A stretch of 64,000 nt of DNA from Paramesorhizobium endophyticum (GTDB lineage: Bacteria > Pseudomonadota > Alphaproteobacteria > Rhizobiales > Rhizobiaceae): positions 53,792 through 117,791 of the forward strand of contig NZ_BMHH01000003.1 in NCBI RefSeq assembly GCF_014640615.1, written 5' to 3'. Under the pieces are notes generated by a model that made no database searches, was not told the origin of the DNA, and was given only the letters and a program-made list of their open reading frames with translations. Positions 17,925 through 28,015 of this stretch are shown in pieces. Each line of letters starts with the position of its first letter. Positions within the stretch are counted from its first letter, which is position 1. The position numbers and the translations under genes were made by a program.

Positions 17925-18506
17925 ATGAGCAATTTATCCACCACCGCCGACGACATCCTGGCTTGCGCGCGTTCGCTGATTGTTGCGGGCGGCTATAATG
18001 GTTTCAGCTATGCCGACATTGCTGACGTCGTCGGGATCCGCAAGGCGAGTATCCACCATCATTTCCCCACCAAGGCTGATCTGGTGCGAACGCTGGTGGC
18101 GCGCTACCGCGAAGAAGCGAAGGCGGGGTTGGCTCAACTGGAGCTCCACGTATCCGATCCGCTCGCGCAGCTTCGGTCCTACATCGGATATTGGCAGGCG
18201 TGTATCGCGGATGCCAGCGCCCCGCTTTGCGTCTGTGCGCTGTTGGCAAGCCAGCTTCCTGTTCTGCCCGAAGAAATCGGCGTCGAGGTTCGTGCGCATT
18301 TCCACACCCTCTCGGACTGGCTGACATCCATCATGGAGCGCGGGGCGCAGCAAGGGGAGCTACAGCTATCATCTCCCCCTCGTGCGGAAGCCGAAGCGTT
18401 CATGGCAACGGTTCATGGGGCGATGCTTTCGGCGCGGGCCTATGGCGATCCGAAGATATTCAGCGTCGTGACGGACGCCATGCTGGCGCGCCTCGCTCCG
18501 CACTGA
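17925..18506 (+). CDS. TetR/AcrR family transcriptional repressor
   Basis: 193 residues. The N-terminal DNA-binding domain is typical: ILACARSLIVAGGYNGFSYA, then DIADVVGIRKASIHHHFPTK with the recognition helix. The C-terminal ligand domain has a Cys pair (PLCVCALLASQ) that might respond to electrophiles. A palindrome in its own promoter spacer and a related site in front of the next gene (18584) suggest that it controls both itself and the small membrane protein. Its ligand is unknown. Confidence 0.88.
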   Translation: MSNLSTTADDILACARSLIVAGGYNGFSYADIADVVGIRKASIHHHFPTKADLVRTLVARYREEAKAGLAQLELHVSDPLAQLRSYIGYWQACIADASAPLCVCALLASQLPVLPEEIGVEVRAHFHTLSDWLTSIMERGAQQGELQLSSPPRAEAEAFMATVHGAMLSARAYGDPKIFSVVTDAMLARLAPH

Positions 18507-18549
18507 TCCGTGCGGGTTGGAATGGGCGTTGTTTGCCTTTCTAGGCTAT

Positions 18550-18560
18550 CTACTAGTTGG
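18550..18560 (+). promoter_or_regulatory. Second TetR-type site, before the membrane protein gene
   Basis: CTACTAGTTGG matches the operator core CTACTAGTAGG at 17902 in 10 of 11 bases, and the following G residues match in part. It lies 23 bases before the start codon at 18584. Confidence 0.5.
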
Positions 18561-18583
18561 AAGAATAATAAAGGAAATCAGGG

Positions 18584-19072
18584 ATGTTTGGAATTTCACC
18601 GATTGGCTGGGTGCATACGCTCGGCAGCCTGCCTGCCATTCCGCTGGGCATCTATATGTTCGCCCGCCATGGACGGATCGTGCCCCGGTCAATACCCGGA
18701 GCGGCTTACTTTGTCTCGATGCTGGTTGGGGCGGCAACAGTGTTCCTCGTCGCGCATCAGCCGGTGAGCTATGGCATCGGCGCGGTAACGATCCTGCTGC
18801 TGCTCGCGGGATATGGGGTTGGCAATATCTCCATCCTCGGCCGGGCGGGCAGATATCTGGAAACAATCTTTCTCAGCGTCACGGCCTTTCTGCTGATGGT
18901 GCCGACCGTTAGCGAAACCCTGCGCCGGGTTCCTGATGGCCACCCCTTCGTGACCGACTTGCGTTCGCCGGTTCTCTTGGGCGCGCAAGCGAGTCTCCTC
19001 ATTATTCTTATCGTTGGCCTCACCGCGCAAATCATCAATTTGCGCAGGGAAGGAAGCAAGGCTTTTGCCTGA
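18584..19072 (+). CDS. Small membrane protein, DUF2306-like
   Basis: 162 residues with four hydrophobic segments (about 10-28, 38-58, 62-82, and 128-148). The opening WVHTLGSLPAIPLGIYMFAR followed by GRIVPRSIPGAAYFVSMLV resembles the 'H-G-A..G..F....G...HR..G..Y...M' layout of DUF2306 membrane proteins. No function is known for that family. AAGGAA lies at 18571-18576 before the ATG. It is likely under control of the TetR repressor upstream, given the shared operator core. Confidence 0.7.
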   Translation: MFGISPIGWVHTLGSLPAIPLGIYMFARHGRIVPRSIPGAAYFVSMLVGAATVFLVAHQPVSYGIGAVTILLLLAGYGVGNISILGRAGRYLETIFLSVTAFLLMVPTVSETLRRVPDGHPFVTDLRSPVLLGAQASLLIILIVGLTAQIINLRREGSKAFA

Positions 19073-19139
19073 AACGCTCCGTCATTATATCGCGCCAAGA
19101 ATCGCTTAGCTTGTCCCCCGACATTGCCGGGGGATAGAC

Positions 19140-19490
19140 ATGCATCGCATCTGGCTTGCATTCATCAATTCGATGCGGGCGCTCAGATATCTGGCGCGCC
19201 ATGAAAAGGCGGTGCAGCAGGAGCTGGCACTGTTGGCCATATCGATTCCGGTCGCGTTCTATATCGCGCCCGATGCGCTGATGTTCATGCTCATGGTCGG
19301 CGCGATCCTGTTCCTGCTCATGATCGAGGTGTTGAATACGGGCATCGAGGCGGCGTGCAACGCGCTTTCACGCGAATTCCATCGGGATATCCAGATCGCC
19401 AAGGATTGCGGTTCGCTGGCGGTGTTGATTTCCATCATTCTGGCGGCGGGGGTGTGGGGCTACGCGCTTTTCACGGCTATATATCTCTAG
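19140..19490 (+). CDS. dgkA: Diacylglycerol kinase
   Basis: A 116-residue inner-membrane protein with three transmembrane helices. It phosphorylates diacylglycerol, recycling it into phosphatidate. The DgkA signature is seen as MIEVLNTGIEAACNALSREF, with the catalytic Glu and Asn residues; the usual final V-D of the motif is C-N here. The N-terminal amphipathic stretch ALRYLARHEKAVQQELA is also typical. In this genome it could recycle diacylglycerol made from osmoregulated glucan modification or from the PlcP-like phospholipase at 30122. Confidence 0.92.
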   Translation: MHRIWLAFINSMRALRYLARHEKAVQQELALLAISIPVAFYIAPDALMFMLMVGAILFLLMIEVLNTGIEAACNALSREFHRDIQIAKDCGSLAVLISIILAAGVWGYALFTAIYL

Positions 19491-19541
19491 AGCATGCCAC
19501 ATGATCTTACCTGGAAGTCTGCAACTTTTCGGGATCATGCT
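19489..19541. repeat. Palindromic repeat, family R1
   Basis: AGAGCATG at the left and ATCATGCTC at the right, with AAGTCTGCAACTTTTCGGGA inside. It begins at the dgkA stop codon and ends about 50 bases before nadE. The left arm is less well preserved than in the copy at 838-874. Confidence 0.78.
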
Positions 19542-19588
19542 CAAAGCTCAAGATTGCGACTCTCCAACCCGCACGGTAAAGCTTGCCC

Positions 19589-21304
19589 ATGACCCAGAAG
19601 ACATCCGCACCCGATATCCTGCGCATCGCCGTGGCCCAGTTCAATCCCGTGCTCGGCGACATAAATGGCAATCTCGACAAGGCGCGGGAGATACGCGCCG
19701 ATGCGGCGCGGCAAAAGGCGGATATCGTGCTCTTCACCGAGCTTTTCATCTCCGGCTATCCGCCTGAGGATCTGGTGCTGCGTTCGGCTTTCACTGCTGC
19801 CTGCGAGAGGGCGGTGCGAGAGTTCGCAGCTGACACGGCGGATGGCGGACCGGGCGTCATTATCGGAACGCCCTTGCGGCGGGAGAGCGGCCTCCACAAT
19901 TCGGTGATGGTGCTCGATGGCGGCGAGGTGATCGCCGAGCGTTTCAAGGTTGACCTGCCTAATTACGGCGAGTTCGACGAGAAGCGTGTGTTCCAGTCCG
20001 GGGCCTTGCCGGGGCCGGTCAATTTCCGCGGCGTGCGGCTTGGTATTCCCATCTGCGAGGATATCTGGGGCGATCTCGGCGTTTGCGAGACGCTGAGCGA
20101 AAGCGGGGCGGAAATCCTGCTCGTGCCCAATGGCTCGCCCTATTATCGCGGCAAGGTGGATGTGCGCCATCAGGTGGCGATAAGGCAGGTGATCGAAACC
20201 GGGTTGCCGCTCGTCTTCGCCAATCAGGTGGGCGGGCAGGACGAGCTGGTCTTCGACGGCGCTTCCTTCGGCATCAATGCCGACAAGTCGCTCGCCTTTC
20301 AGATGTCGGAGTTCGAGGCGCAACTGGCTGTCACCACCTGGAAGCGAGACCGCGATGCCGCAGGCACGCAAAACGAACAGAAGTACGGCGGCTGGGTTTG
20401 CGTCGACGGGCCGATGTCGAAGATCCCCGAAAAGGAGGAAGCCGACTATCTCGCCTGCATGCTGGGCCTGCGCGACTATGTGAACAAGAACGGCTTCAAG
20501 AATGTCGTGCTCGGCCTTTCGGGCGGTATCGACTCGGCGATATGCGCCGCGCTTGCCGTCGATGCGCTGGGCGAGGAGCGGGTCCATGCGGTGATGCTGC
20601 CCTACCGCTATACGTCGAAGGAATCGCTTAAGGACGCGGAAGATTGCGCCCGCGCGCTCGGCACCCGCTACGATACCGTGCCGATCCATGCCCCGGTGGA
20701 GGGCTTCATGCAGGCGCTGGAGCCTTTGTTCGAGGGCACAAAAGAGGATACGACCGAGGAGAATCTCCAGAGCCGCGCGCGCGGCACCATCCTCATGGCG
20801 ATCTCCAACAAGTTCGGCTCGATGGTGGTGACGACGGGCAACAAATCCGAGATGTCGGTGGGCTACGCCACGCTTTATGGCGACATGAATGGCGGCTTCA
20901 ACCCGATCAAGGATCTCTACAAGATGCAGGTCTATGCGCTTGCCAACTGGCGCAACCACCATGTGCCACCAACGGCGCTCGGGCCTTCCGGCGTTGTTAT
21001 TCCGCAGAATATCATCGACAAGGCGCCATCGGCGGAATTGCGCGAGAACCAGACGGACCAGGATTCGCTGCCGCCCTATCCCGTGCTCGACGACATTCTG
21101 GAATGCCTTGTGGAGAACGAGATGGGCGTGGCGGAAATTGCTGCCCGGGGCTATGATCCCGATCTGGTGCGCCGCATCGAACATCTACTCTTCCTTGCCG
21201 AATACAAGCGGCGGCAATCGGCGCCGGGCGTGAAGATCACGAAGAAGAATTTCGGCCGTGACCGGCGTTATCCGATAACCAACCGGTTCCGGGACCGTGC
21301 ATAA
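19589..21304 (+). CDS. nadE: Glutamine-dependent NAD+ synthetase
   Basis: A 571-residue two-domain enzyme. The N-terminal nitrilase-fold glutaminase has the triad Glu51 (FTELFISGYPP), Lys132 (NYGEFDEKR) and Cys156 (IPICEDIW). The C-terminal synthetase has the ATP pyrophosphatase loop LGLSGGIDSA and TTGNKSEMSVGYATLYGDM. It amidates nicotinic acid adenine dinucleotide to NAD using glutamine. The ATG at 19589 (MTQKTSAPDILRIAVAQ) was chosen over a TTG two codons upstream. The short gap to gltX (12 bases) suggests co-transcription. Confidence 0.96.
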   Translation: MTQKTSAPDILRIAVAQFNPVLGDINGNLDKAREIRADAARQKADIVLFTELFISGYPPEDLVLRSAFTAACERAVREFAADTADGGPGVIIGTPLRRESGLHNSVMVLDGGEVIAERFKVDLPNYGEFDEKRVFQSGALPGPVNFRGVRLGIPICEDIWGDLGVCETLSESGAEILLVPNGSPYYRGKVDVRHQVAIRQVIETGLPLVFANQVGGQDELVFDGASFGINADKSLAFQMSEFEAQLAVTTWKRDRDAAGTQNEQKYGGWVCVDGPMSKIPEKEEADYLACMLGLRDYVNKNGFKNVVLGLSGGIDSAICAALAVDALGEERVHAVMLPYRYTSKESLKDAEDCARALGTRYDTVPIHAPVEGFMQALEPLFEGTKEDTTEENLQSRARGTILMAISNKFGSMVVTTGNKSEMSVGYATLYGDMNGGFNPIKDLYKMQVYALANWRNHHVPPTALGPSGVVIPQNIIDKAPSAELRENQTDQDSLPPYPVLDDILECLVENEMGVAEIAARGYDPDLVRRIEHLLFLAEYKRRQSAPGVKITKKNFGRDRRYPITNRFRDRA

Positions 21305-21316
21305 TTAAGGTATAAT

Positions 21317-22690
21317 ATGTCCATCACCGTTCGTTTCGCCCCGTCGCCGACGGGTTACATCCATATCGGCAATACGCGCACGGCGCTGTTCAACTGGCTG
21401 TTCGCGCTGAAAAACGATGGCCGGTTCATCCTTCGTTTCGACGATACGGATGTCGAGCGCTCCAAGACCGAATATGCGCAGGCTATAGCGCGCGATCTCG
21501 AATGGCTCGGCATCGCACCCGCCCGCGTGGAATATCAGTCGAAGCGCTTCGCCATTTACGACGCCGCGGTGGAGAAGCTCAAAAAGGCGAGGCTGCTTTA
21601 TCCCTGCTATGAGACGGCGGAAGAGCTGGAACGCCGGCGCAAGCTTCGCCTGACGCGCCGGCTGCCGCCGGTCTATGGCCGCGAGGCGCTGAAGCTGACC
21701 GATGCAGAGCGGGCGGCCTTGGAGGCGGAGGGCCGCAAGCCGCATTGGCGCTTCCTGCTGCCGAATTTCAAGACCGACCCGTTTTCACCAGAGCGCACGG
21801 AGGTGCATTGGGACGATCTGGTGCGCGGACCGCAGACCGTCGATCTTGCCTCGATGTCCGACCCGGTGCTGGTGCGCGAGGACGGGACCTATCTCTATAC
21901 GCTGCCGTCCGTCGCCGACGATATCGACATGGGCATCACGCATATCATACGAGGCGATGACCACGTCACCAACACGGGCGCGCAGATCGCGCTGTTCCGC
22001 GCATTGGGCGCGGAGCCGCCTGAATTCGGGCACCACAACCTCCTGACGACCATCTCGGGCGAGGGGCTTTCCAAGCGCTCGGGTGCGCTTTCGGTCGGCT
22101 CGCTGCGCGAGGCGGGCTATGAGCCGATGGCGATCGCCTCGCTGGCCGTGCTGATCGGCACGTCAGAGAATGTCGTGGCAGCTCCGGATATGGCTGCGCT
22201 GGCTGGGCATTTCGACCCGGCTGCGACCTCCAAATCATCCGCCAAATTCGATCCTGCCGAACTCGACACGCTCAACCGCGCGCTCATCCATACGCTTTCG
22301 TTCGAGGACGTGGCGGCGCGGCTTGCGGCGCTGGGGATCGAGGGCGACAAGGCGGAGGCCTTCTGGCTTGCCGTGCGCGGCAATCTCGACCGGGTGAGCG
22401 ACGCCGCGCAGTGGTGGCGGATCGTTCATGACGGTCCGGAGACCGCGCCGGACCTTTCGCTTGAAGATCGCGATTTCGTGCGGGAAGCGTTCGATCTCCT
22501 GCCGCCCGAGCCGTGGGATCGCGAGACCTGGAAGGTCTGGACCGGCGCGGTGAAGGATAAGACCGGACGCAAGGGTAAGGCCCTGTTCATGCCGCTGCGC
22601 CTCGCGCTCACCGGGCTTCACTCCGGCCCGGAGCTCGCAGACCTTTTGCCTCTTGCTGGTCGGGAAAGAACGTTGGCCCGACGACCCTGA
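21317..22690 (+). CDS. gltX: Glutamyl-tRNA synthetase
   Basis: A 457-residue class I aminoacyl-tRNA synthetase. The HIGH-type motif is HIGN at residues 16-19 ([19 protein letters not shown]) and the KMSKS-type motif is LSKRSGA. Most of this family's bacteria carry two GltX proteins, one of which may prefer tRNA-Gln before amidation; I cannot tell which this is. The last 83 bases overlap the 3' end of the convergent DUF2865 gene. The C terminus [19 protein letters not shown] looks conserved, so the overlap is probably real. Confidence 0.95.
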   Translation: MSITVRFAPSPTGYIHIGNTRTALFNWLFALKNDGRFILRFDDTDVERSKTEYAQAIARDLEWLGIAPARVEYQSKRFAIYDAAVEKLKKARLLYPCYETAEELERRRKLRLTRRLPPVYGREALKLTDAERAALEAEGRKPHWRFLLPNFKTDPFSPERTEVHWDDLVRGPQTVDLASMSDPVLVREDGTYLYTLPSVADDIDMGITHIIRGDDHVTNTGAQIALFRALGAEPPEFGHHNLLTTISGEGLSKRSGALSVGSLREAGYEPMAIASLAVLIGTSENVVAAPDMAALAGHFDPAATSKSSAKFDPAELDTLNRALIHTLSFEDVAARLAALGIEGDKAEAFWLAVRGNLDRVSDAAQWWRIVHDGPETAPDLSLEDRDFVREAFDLLPPEPWDRETWKVWTGAVKDKTGRKGKALFMPLRLALTGLHSGPELADLLPLAGRERTLARRP

Positions 22691-23918
22691 CCCTTGCCCC
22701 GCTCGCGCTGGATATTGCGCCGGGATCCTTTTCCGTGAGCCTGATCAGGTCCTCCCGGTTAAGGCCGCCCTCGGTGTTGAGCACCGTTTCTGGATCGGCC
22801 GCGGGGTCGGGACGCGGGCGTGGGATGCCGATGAAGGGTGACATCTTGGCCGCAGCTGCATCGTCCTTGCGGCTGTCTTCGCTGGGCGCGCTCTTGCTCA
22901 GAAGGTCCTGGGTTCCCTCGACGGGCTGGCTCTGGCGCGTCGCCGCCTGGCAGCTGCAACTGGGCGTCGCCGCCAGCTTGCGGTAATTGAAGGCCGTCGG
23001 CAGGTCCGTATAAGGCGTATCGTTCTCGGCGGAGACCATGTCCTCGGAATCCGCGTCCTTGACGTTGTGATAATAGAGCTTCACCTCGGTTCCGGGGCAC
23101 ATGGCGGAGCAGGCGCTTTCGTCCCGGGGAAAGAATTTCTTGTTGGTGGAAAACGAGATGGGGAAATAATAACCATCACAAGTGCGGACGCACAGGGTGC
23201 GGAGGCCGCCCTTGACATTATAGGCCTTCAGCGGCTCCGCGCCTTCATTGGTCGCCGCCACCTTTTCCATGCTCGGCTTGACGGGTTCGCGCTCGCGCTC
23301 CCTGTCCCCGGCACTTTCCCTCACGCGCGCCTGCTGACGCTCGCGGGCGCGCTCCTGTTCGCGTTCTTTTTTGAGGCGAAGAGCGGCCTTGCTGCGGGTG
23401 CGTTTCGTCGGCGCATAGGCGGTATCGGGAAAATAGGTTTCTTCCTGGATTTGGCGCCGTTGATTGAGCGTCCGGGTGAAGGTTCTTTGGGAGCGTCTCG
23501 AGCTCGTGCAATCATAGGCTTCGAGCGCGGCCATGATGCGCCTGCGTTCCGCCGGCGAGCCGGAGGAGGAGGTGCCATATCTCGCCGCCTGTTTCGCCTG
23601 CGCAATCTCGGCCTGCAGCCGCGACACTTCCGCGTTCCGGCCCATGCATTCCGGCGAATAGTTGGGCTGGCTGAACAATCCCCGCACGCAGCCATCATAG
23701 CGCGCCCATGCGCGGGCTCGTTTCAACTCATCCTGCAACTGCCTGATGTCCGGGACGTAGGAACTCCGGCCGCGGCTGCTGGAAAGGAAAGCCAATTGCC
23801 GCTGCAGTTTTACGCATACGGCGGAGGCCGCCTCACCCTCGCGCACCGATGCGGCAAGGGAGGCGATCGTCAGGCTCGCCACGGCAATCAGGAGAAAAAA
23901 TCTGGTCATCACATCCAT
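22608..23918 (-). CDS. DUF2865 exported protein
   Basis: 436 residues from the ATG at 23916-23918, with a signal peptide ([20 protein letters not shown], cleavage near SVREGEA). Periplasmic features: an alpha-helical Cys-containing N-terminal part, a highly charged middle ([20 protein letters not shown]), and the DUF2865 core [20 protein letters not shown] followed by a second Cys region ([11 protein letters not shown]). DUF2865 proteins are common in Hyphomicrobiales and of unknown function. The frame is open for 57 more codons upstream, but the signal peptide decides the start. Its last 83 bases overlap gltX on the other strand. Confidence 0.85.
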   Translation of the reverse strand: MDVMTRFFLLIAVASLTIASLAASVREGEAASAVCVKLQRQLAFLSSSRGRSSYVPDIRQLQDELKRARAWARYDGCVRGLFSQPNYSPECMGRNAEVSRLQAEIAQAKQAARYGTSSSGSPAERRRIMAALEAYDCTSSRRSQRTFTRTLNQRRQIQEETYFPDTAYAPTKRTRSKAALRLKKEREQERARERQQARVRESAGDREREREPVKPSMEKVAATNEGAEPLKAYNVKGGLRTLCVRTCDGYYFPISFSTNKKFFPRDESACSAMCPGTEVKLYYHNVKDADSEDMVSAENDTPYTDLPTAFNYRKLAATPSCSCQAATRQSQPVEGTQDLLSKSAPSEDSRKDDAAAAKMSPFIGIPRPRPDPAADPETVLNTEGGLNREDLIRLTEKDPGAISSASGARVRVVGPTFFPDQQEAKGLRAPGRSEAR

Positions 23919-24174
23919 CACACCCTGTTTCGGTAAACCCGGCGGTTGTACTTCACCGCCTTTATGCCCGCTCAGGCTCTCCGCCCGTGGCAAGGCCTTA
24001 TGCTCTTCCGAAATAGCGAGGCTGGATGTTTGTAATTTTCCCCGGTTGCTCGCCCCGAATTCGTGCTCCCGAATAAAAGGTAAATACAAATGGTTAATAT
24101 TTGGTTAACATAAGTATTTTTAGGTAATAATAGTTAAATATAATGTGCAGTTAGATGTATCGCCGATCGTTGCG

Positions 24175-24203
24175 CTACCTCACCGGGATGGCCGGTGAGG
24201 TAG
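24175..24203. terminator. Perfect 12-base hairpin downstream of maeB
   Basis: CTACCTCACCGG (24175-24186), loop of five, CCGGTGAGGTAG (24192-24203), 14 bases after the maeB stop codon. It has no T run on either side, so it may protect the mRNA end rather than terminate on its own. The region 23919-24174 is AT-rich and holds the promoter of the DUF2865 gene; no ORF is supported there. Confidence 0.55.
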
Positions 24204-24216
24204 ATGTAAAGCGGGT

Positions 24217-26517
24217 TCAGCCTTCCAGCTTCTGAGACGCTTCCACAACCGCCAGCGCGGTCATGTTGACGATGCCGCGCGAGGTGACTGAGGGCGTCAG
24301 GATATGGGCGGGGCGGGCAGCGCCGAGGAGGATCGGGCCGACGTGGAGGGCGTCGGTCACGCTTTTCACCACCGTCAGCGTGATGTTGGCGGCGTCGAGG
24401 TTCGGGAAGACCAGTAGATTGGCTTCTCCGGTCAGCCTTGAGGCCGGGAAGGCGCGCTCGCGCAGGGCTTGCGACAGGGCGGCGTCGCCATGCATTTCCC
24501 CGTCCACTTCGAGATCCGGGTGAAGCTCGCCAAGGATGGCTGTGGCGCAGCGCATCTTTTCGGCGCTTTCGGAATCCTTCGAGCCGAAATTGGAGTGCGA
24601 AAGCAGGGCGGCCTTGGGCTCGATGCCGAAGCGGCGGATTTCATTGGCGGCGAGCACCGTCATCTCAGCGATCTCCTCCGCGCAAGGATCGACGCTGACA
24701 TATGTGTCGGTCAGGAAGAGCGTGCCGCGCTGGGAGATGAGCAGGCTAAGGGCGGAGAAGTTACGCAGGCCCGGCGCCTTGCCGATGATCTGCTTCACAA
24801 GACGCAGATGGCGCTCGAAACGGCCTTCAAGGCCGCAGATCATTGCATCCGCCTCGTCGCGCATGACGGCCAGCGCCGCGATGGCGGTAGAATTGGTGCG
24901 AACGATGGTGCGCGCCGTCTCCGGCGTCACGCCCTGCCTGCCGGTGAATGTCAGGAACAGATCGACATAATCGCGGTAGCGCGGATCGTCCTCGGGGTTG
25001 ATCAGCTGGAAATCCTCGCCGGCGCGGATCTTGAGGCCGTAGCGCTTGAGCCGGGTTTCCACCACTTGCGGGCGGCCAATCAGCGTTGGGATGGCAATGC
25101 CTTCCTCGATGACAACCTGGGCGGCGCGCAGCACACGCTCGTCTTCACCGTCTGCATAGATGACGCGCTTCTTTTCCGCGCTGCGGGCAGCTGTGAAAAC
25201 GGGCTTCATGACGAGACCCGAGCGGAAGACGAAGCGGTTCAGCCGGTCGAAATAGGCCTCCATATCCTCGATTGGCCTGACGGCAACACCCGTTTCCATC
25301 GCGGCCAGGGCGACGGCTGGGGCGATGCGCAGGATCAGGCGCGGATCGAAGGGCGACGGGATGAGATGGTCGGGGCCGAAGATCGGCGTCTCGCCGGAAT
25401 AGGCGCGGGCAACCACGTCAGACGGCTCCTCGCGGGCGAGCGCTGCAATCGCGCGGACAGCGGCGAGCTTCATCTCTTCGTTGATGGCGGTCGCGCCGAC
25501 ATCGAGCGCGCCGCGGAAAATATAGGGGAAGCAGAGGACGTTGTTGACCTGGTTCGGATAATCGGAGCGTCCGGTGCAGATCATCGCGTCAGGGCGGGCG
25601 CGGCGCGCCATTTCCGGCATGATCTCCGGCGTCGGGTTGGCGAGCGCCATGATGAGCGGCTGCGGGGCCATCTGCTGCAGGAGTTCCGGCTTGAGAACGC
25701 CGGCGGCGGAGAGGCCGAGGAACACGTCTGCGCCGCCGATGACATCGGCGAGCATGCGGGCGTCTGTTTTCTGGGCATAGACGGCTTTCCAGCGGTCCAT
25801 CAGTGCAGTGCGGCCTTCATAGACCACGCCTTCGATATCGCAGACCCAGATGTTTTCGCGCTTCGCGCCGAGCTTGACGAGCAGATTGAGGCAGGCAAGA
25901 GCCGCCGCGCCCGCGCCTGACGCGACGATCTTGGCGGAGGCGATGTCCTTGCCGGCAAGCTCCAGCCCGTTGAGGATCGCAGCGGCGACGATGATGGCTG
26001 TGCCGTGCTGGTCGTCATGGAAGACGGGAATCGCCATGCGGGCGCGCAACTGCTCTTCCACCTCGAAACATTCCGGAGCCTTGATGTCCTCCAGATTGAT
26101 GCCGCCGAAGGTGGGTTCCAGCGCGGCCACCACCGCGACCATCTGGTCGATGGTCGTTGCGTCGATCTCGATGTCGAACACGTCGATATCGGCGAATTTC
26201 TTGAACAGAACCGCCTTGCCTTCCATCACAGGCTTGGAGGCGAGGGGACCGATATTGCCGAGGCCCAGCACGGCGGTGCCATTGGAAATAACCGCGACGA
26301 GATTGCTGCGCGCCGTATATTCGGCGGCGGTGGCAGGGTCGGCATGGATGGCGAGGCAGGGCGCGGCGACGCCGGGGGAATAGGCGAGCGCGAGGTCGCG
26401 CTGGTTGCCGAGCGGCTTGGTCGGCTGGATTTCCAGCTTGCCGGGCTTGGGATAGCGGTGGAAGAACAGCGCCGCTTCATCGAAATCGGAAAGGGCGGGT
26501 TTAACGGGTTTGCTCAT
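24217..26517 (-). CDS. maeB: NADP-dependent malic enzyme with C-terminal phosphotransacetylase-like domain
   Basis: A 766-residue protein. The first 430 residues are a malic enzyme that decarboxylates malate to pyruvate: [13 protein letters not shown], the metal-binding FHDDQHGTA, and the NAD(P) fold [13 protein letters not shown]. The rest resembles phosphate acetyltransferase ([20 protein letters not shown] and the C-terminal MSAEA-like region); in this type it is thought to be an allosteric acetyl-CoA-binding domain, not an enzyme. It is the usual MaeB size. It feeds gluconeogenesis and NADPH supply. It is separated from the SDR gene upstream by 15 bases and both are on the minus strand. 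Confidence 0.96.
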   Translation of the reverse strand: MSKPVKPALSDFDEAALFFHRYPKPGKLEIQPTKPLGNQRDLALAYSPGVAAPCLAIHADPATAAEYTARSNLVAVISNGTAVLGLGNIGPLASKPVMEGKAVLFKKFADIDVFDIEIDATTIDQMVAVVAALEPTFGGINLEDIKAPECFEVEEQLRARMAIPVFHDDQHGTAIIVAAAILNGLELAGKDIASAKIVASGAGAAALACLNLLVKLGAKRENIWVCDIEGVVYEGRTALMDRWKAVYAQKTDARMLADVIGGADVFLGLSAAGVLKPELLQQMAPQPLIMALANPTPEIMPEMARRARPDAMICTGRSDYPNQVNNVLCFPYIFRGALDVGATAINEEMKLAAVRAIAALAREEPSDVVARAYSGETPIFGPDHLIPSPFDPRLILRIAPAVALAAMETGVAVRPIEDMEAYFDRLNRFVFRSGLVMKPVFTAARSAEKKRVIYADGEDERVLRAAQVVIEEGIAIPTLIGRPQVVETRLKRYGLKIRAGEDFQLINPEDDPRYRDYVDLFLTFTGRQGVTPETARTIVRTNSTAIAALAVMRDEADAMICGLEGRFERHLRLVKQIIGKAPGLRNFSALSLLISQRGTLFLTDTYVSVDPCAEEIAEMTVLAANEIRRFGIEPKAALLSHSNFGSKDSESAEKMRCATAILGELHPDLEVDGEMHGDAALSQALRERAFPASRLTGEANLLVFPNLDAANITLTVVKSVTDALHVGPILLGAARPAHILTPSVTSRGIVNMTALAVVEASQKLEG

Positions 26518-26532
26518 TTTATTCGCTTCCGG

Positions 26533-27309
26533 TCAAAAGGCGCTGGGATAGGCGCCGCCGTCGATGATCAGATTCTGGCCGGTTATATAACCGGCCTGGG
26601 CGGAACAGAGAAAGGCGCAGGCCTGCCCGAATTCCCCGGGCTGCCCGAAGCGGTGGGCGGGAATCTCGTTCATGCGCATTTGCGCGGCTTCGTCCGGGGC
26701 TATGCCTGCCTTTTCGGCTCCGAAGCGGATGCCGCTGCGCAGGCGATCCGTATCGAAGGCGCCGGGGAGGATATTGTTGATCGTCACATTGTCCTTGGCG
26801 ACCGTGCGGGCGACGCCGGCGAGGAAGGATGTGAGTCCCGCCCGGGCGCCGGAGGAAAGATCAAGGCCGGGGATGGGCTTGTAGACCGAAGTGGAGGTGA
26901 TGTTGACGATGCGGCCGAACCGGCGCGCGACCATGCCATCGATCACCGCCTTGATGAGTTCCAGCGGGGTGACCATGTTCTGCGTCACGCCGTCAAGAAT
27001 CGCCTGGCGGTCGAGCTCGCGGAAATCGCGGTGCGGCGGGCCGCCATTGTTGTTGACGAGGATATCGGGCTCGGGGCAGGCGGCGAGCAAGGCCCTCTGG
27101 CCTTCGGGCGTCGAGACATCGGCCACCACCGCCGTCACCGATACGCCAAAGCGGCGCAGTTCCTGAGCCGTGGCCTCGAGCACAGACACATCGCGGCCAT
27201 TGATGACAAGATCGCACCCGGCTTCCGCAAGCGCCTCGGCGCAAGCCTTGCCCAGTCCTCTGCTCGATGCGCAGACGATGGCCTTGCGGCCCTTGAGTCC
27301 CAAATCCAT
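26533..27309 (-). CDS. Short-chain dehydrogenase/reductase lacking the usual Tyr-Lys pair
   Basis: 258 residues with a Rossmann fold. The coenzyme loop is CASSRGLGKACAEAL near residue 13 and the family's NAG motif appears as NNNGGPP. At the place of the catalytic YxxxK there is GLDLSSGARAGLTSFL, so both Tyr and Lys seem to be replaced. This 'GGPP ... LSxxxRAG' subgroup is widespread in bacteria and is often annotated as 3-oxoacyl-ACP reductase, without proof. The start ATG at 27307-27309 fits homologues (MDLGLKGRKAIV). It is upstream of maeB, possibly in one transcript. The substrate is unknown. Confidence 0.85.
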   Translation of the reverse strand: MDLGLKGRKAIVCASSRGLGKACAEALAEAGCDLVINGRDVSVLEATAQELRRFGVSVTAVVADVSTPEGQRALLAACPEPDILVNNNGGPPHRDFRELDRQAILDGVTQNMVTPLELIKAVIDGMVARRFGRIVNITSTSVYKPIPGLDLSSGARAGLTSFLAGVARTVAKDNVTINNILPGAFDTDRLRSGIRFGAEKAGIAPDEAAQMRMNEIPAHRFGQPGEFGQACAFLCSAQAGYITGQNLIIDGGAYPSAF

Positions 27310-27457
27310 GGCAATGCACTCCTTGTTACAGGCTTCATAGGCCAAAGAGCGCGCTTTGCAAATAAACCCATGCGTTCGTTTTGCCGCATGTCTGGTATTG
27401 GGGGCTGTTTTTTGGTGGACGAAATCGAAGCTGCCGGCAGGATACAGTCCAACTTGC

Positions 27458-27918
27458 CTAGTCGTTGCGCCGCTTGACGGCGATGGCTTCCCGGGCGGCG
27501 TTATAGAGGATTTCATAGTCATAGAATGGCTGGACGCCGCGGCTGGCTCCGGTGTCGATATGCATGGCCGGGCAATGCATCTGCCGCTCCAGCGGCTCCT
27601 CGGGGCAGTTGGGAATACGCCCGTCGACCAGTCGTGAATTCCTGCCGCCGGGACGCCCGACACGTTCCAGCGCCACGGGATGAAAACCGGCAATGTCGCG
27701 TTCGTCCGGGTTGATGATCAGGCGTCCCGGAGCGCGCTGTCCGGGCTTCGGCAGGATGACGATCCAGCGCCGGTCGCCGTGCATTGCCGTCCGGCAGGAC
27801 ATGCGCAGATATCGGTACTTCGAAGCGCTTTGCGGCAACGGCCGGAAAAGGCCAGAGCATGAGGGCGGCAGCGATAATCACCATCAGGCGCGTGAATTTC
27901 CAGCGAACCGAAGCATTC
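27458..27918 (-). pseudogene. Exported protein of unknown function, apparently frameshifted
   Basis: From the ATG at 27916-27918 the frame gives a good signal peptide (MNASVRWKFTRLMVIIAAAL then MLWPFPAVAAKRFEV) and then becomes arginine-rich nonsense after about VLPDGNA. In another frame, from about the same point (position 27785), a protein-like sequence runs MHGDRRWIVILPKPGQRAPG, RLIINPDERDIAGFHPVALE and YDYEILYNAAREAIAVK to a stop at 27458. The two halves together make a plausible secreted protein of about 150 residues. I do not recognise it. Either the gene is broken or the sequence contains an indel near 27780-27790. Confidence 0.5.
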
Positions 27919-28015
27919 ATCTTGCGCCACTCTCGAAGCAATTGGCTTTATTCTAGGGCGTTTTAGGAGCGGGCCAATGGGGAAGCCCATTACGCAAGGC
28001 GGCGAATAGGTGTAA

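Noticed and set aside
19541..21184. 547-codon minus-strand frame over nadE
   Set aside because: nadE has all catalytic motifs. The antisense product is Arg/His-rich without domain structure.
24469..25920. 483-codon plus-strand frame over maeB
   Set aside because: Antisense shadow of maeB, low-complexity with no motifs.
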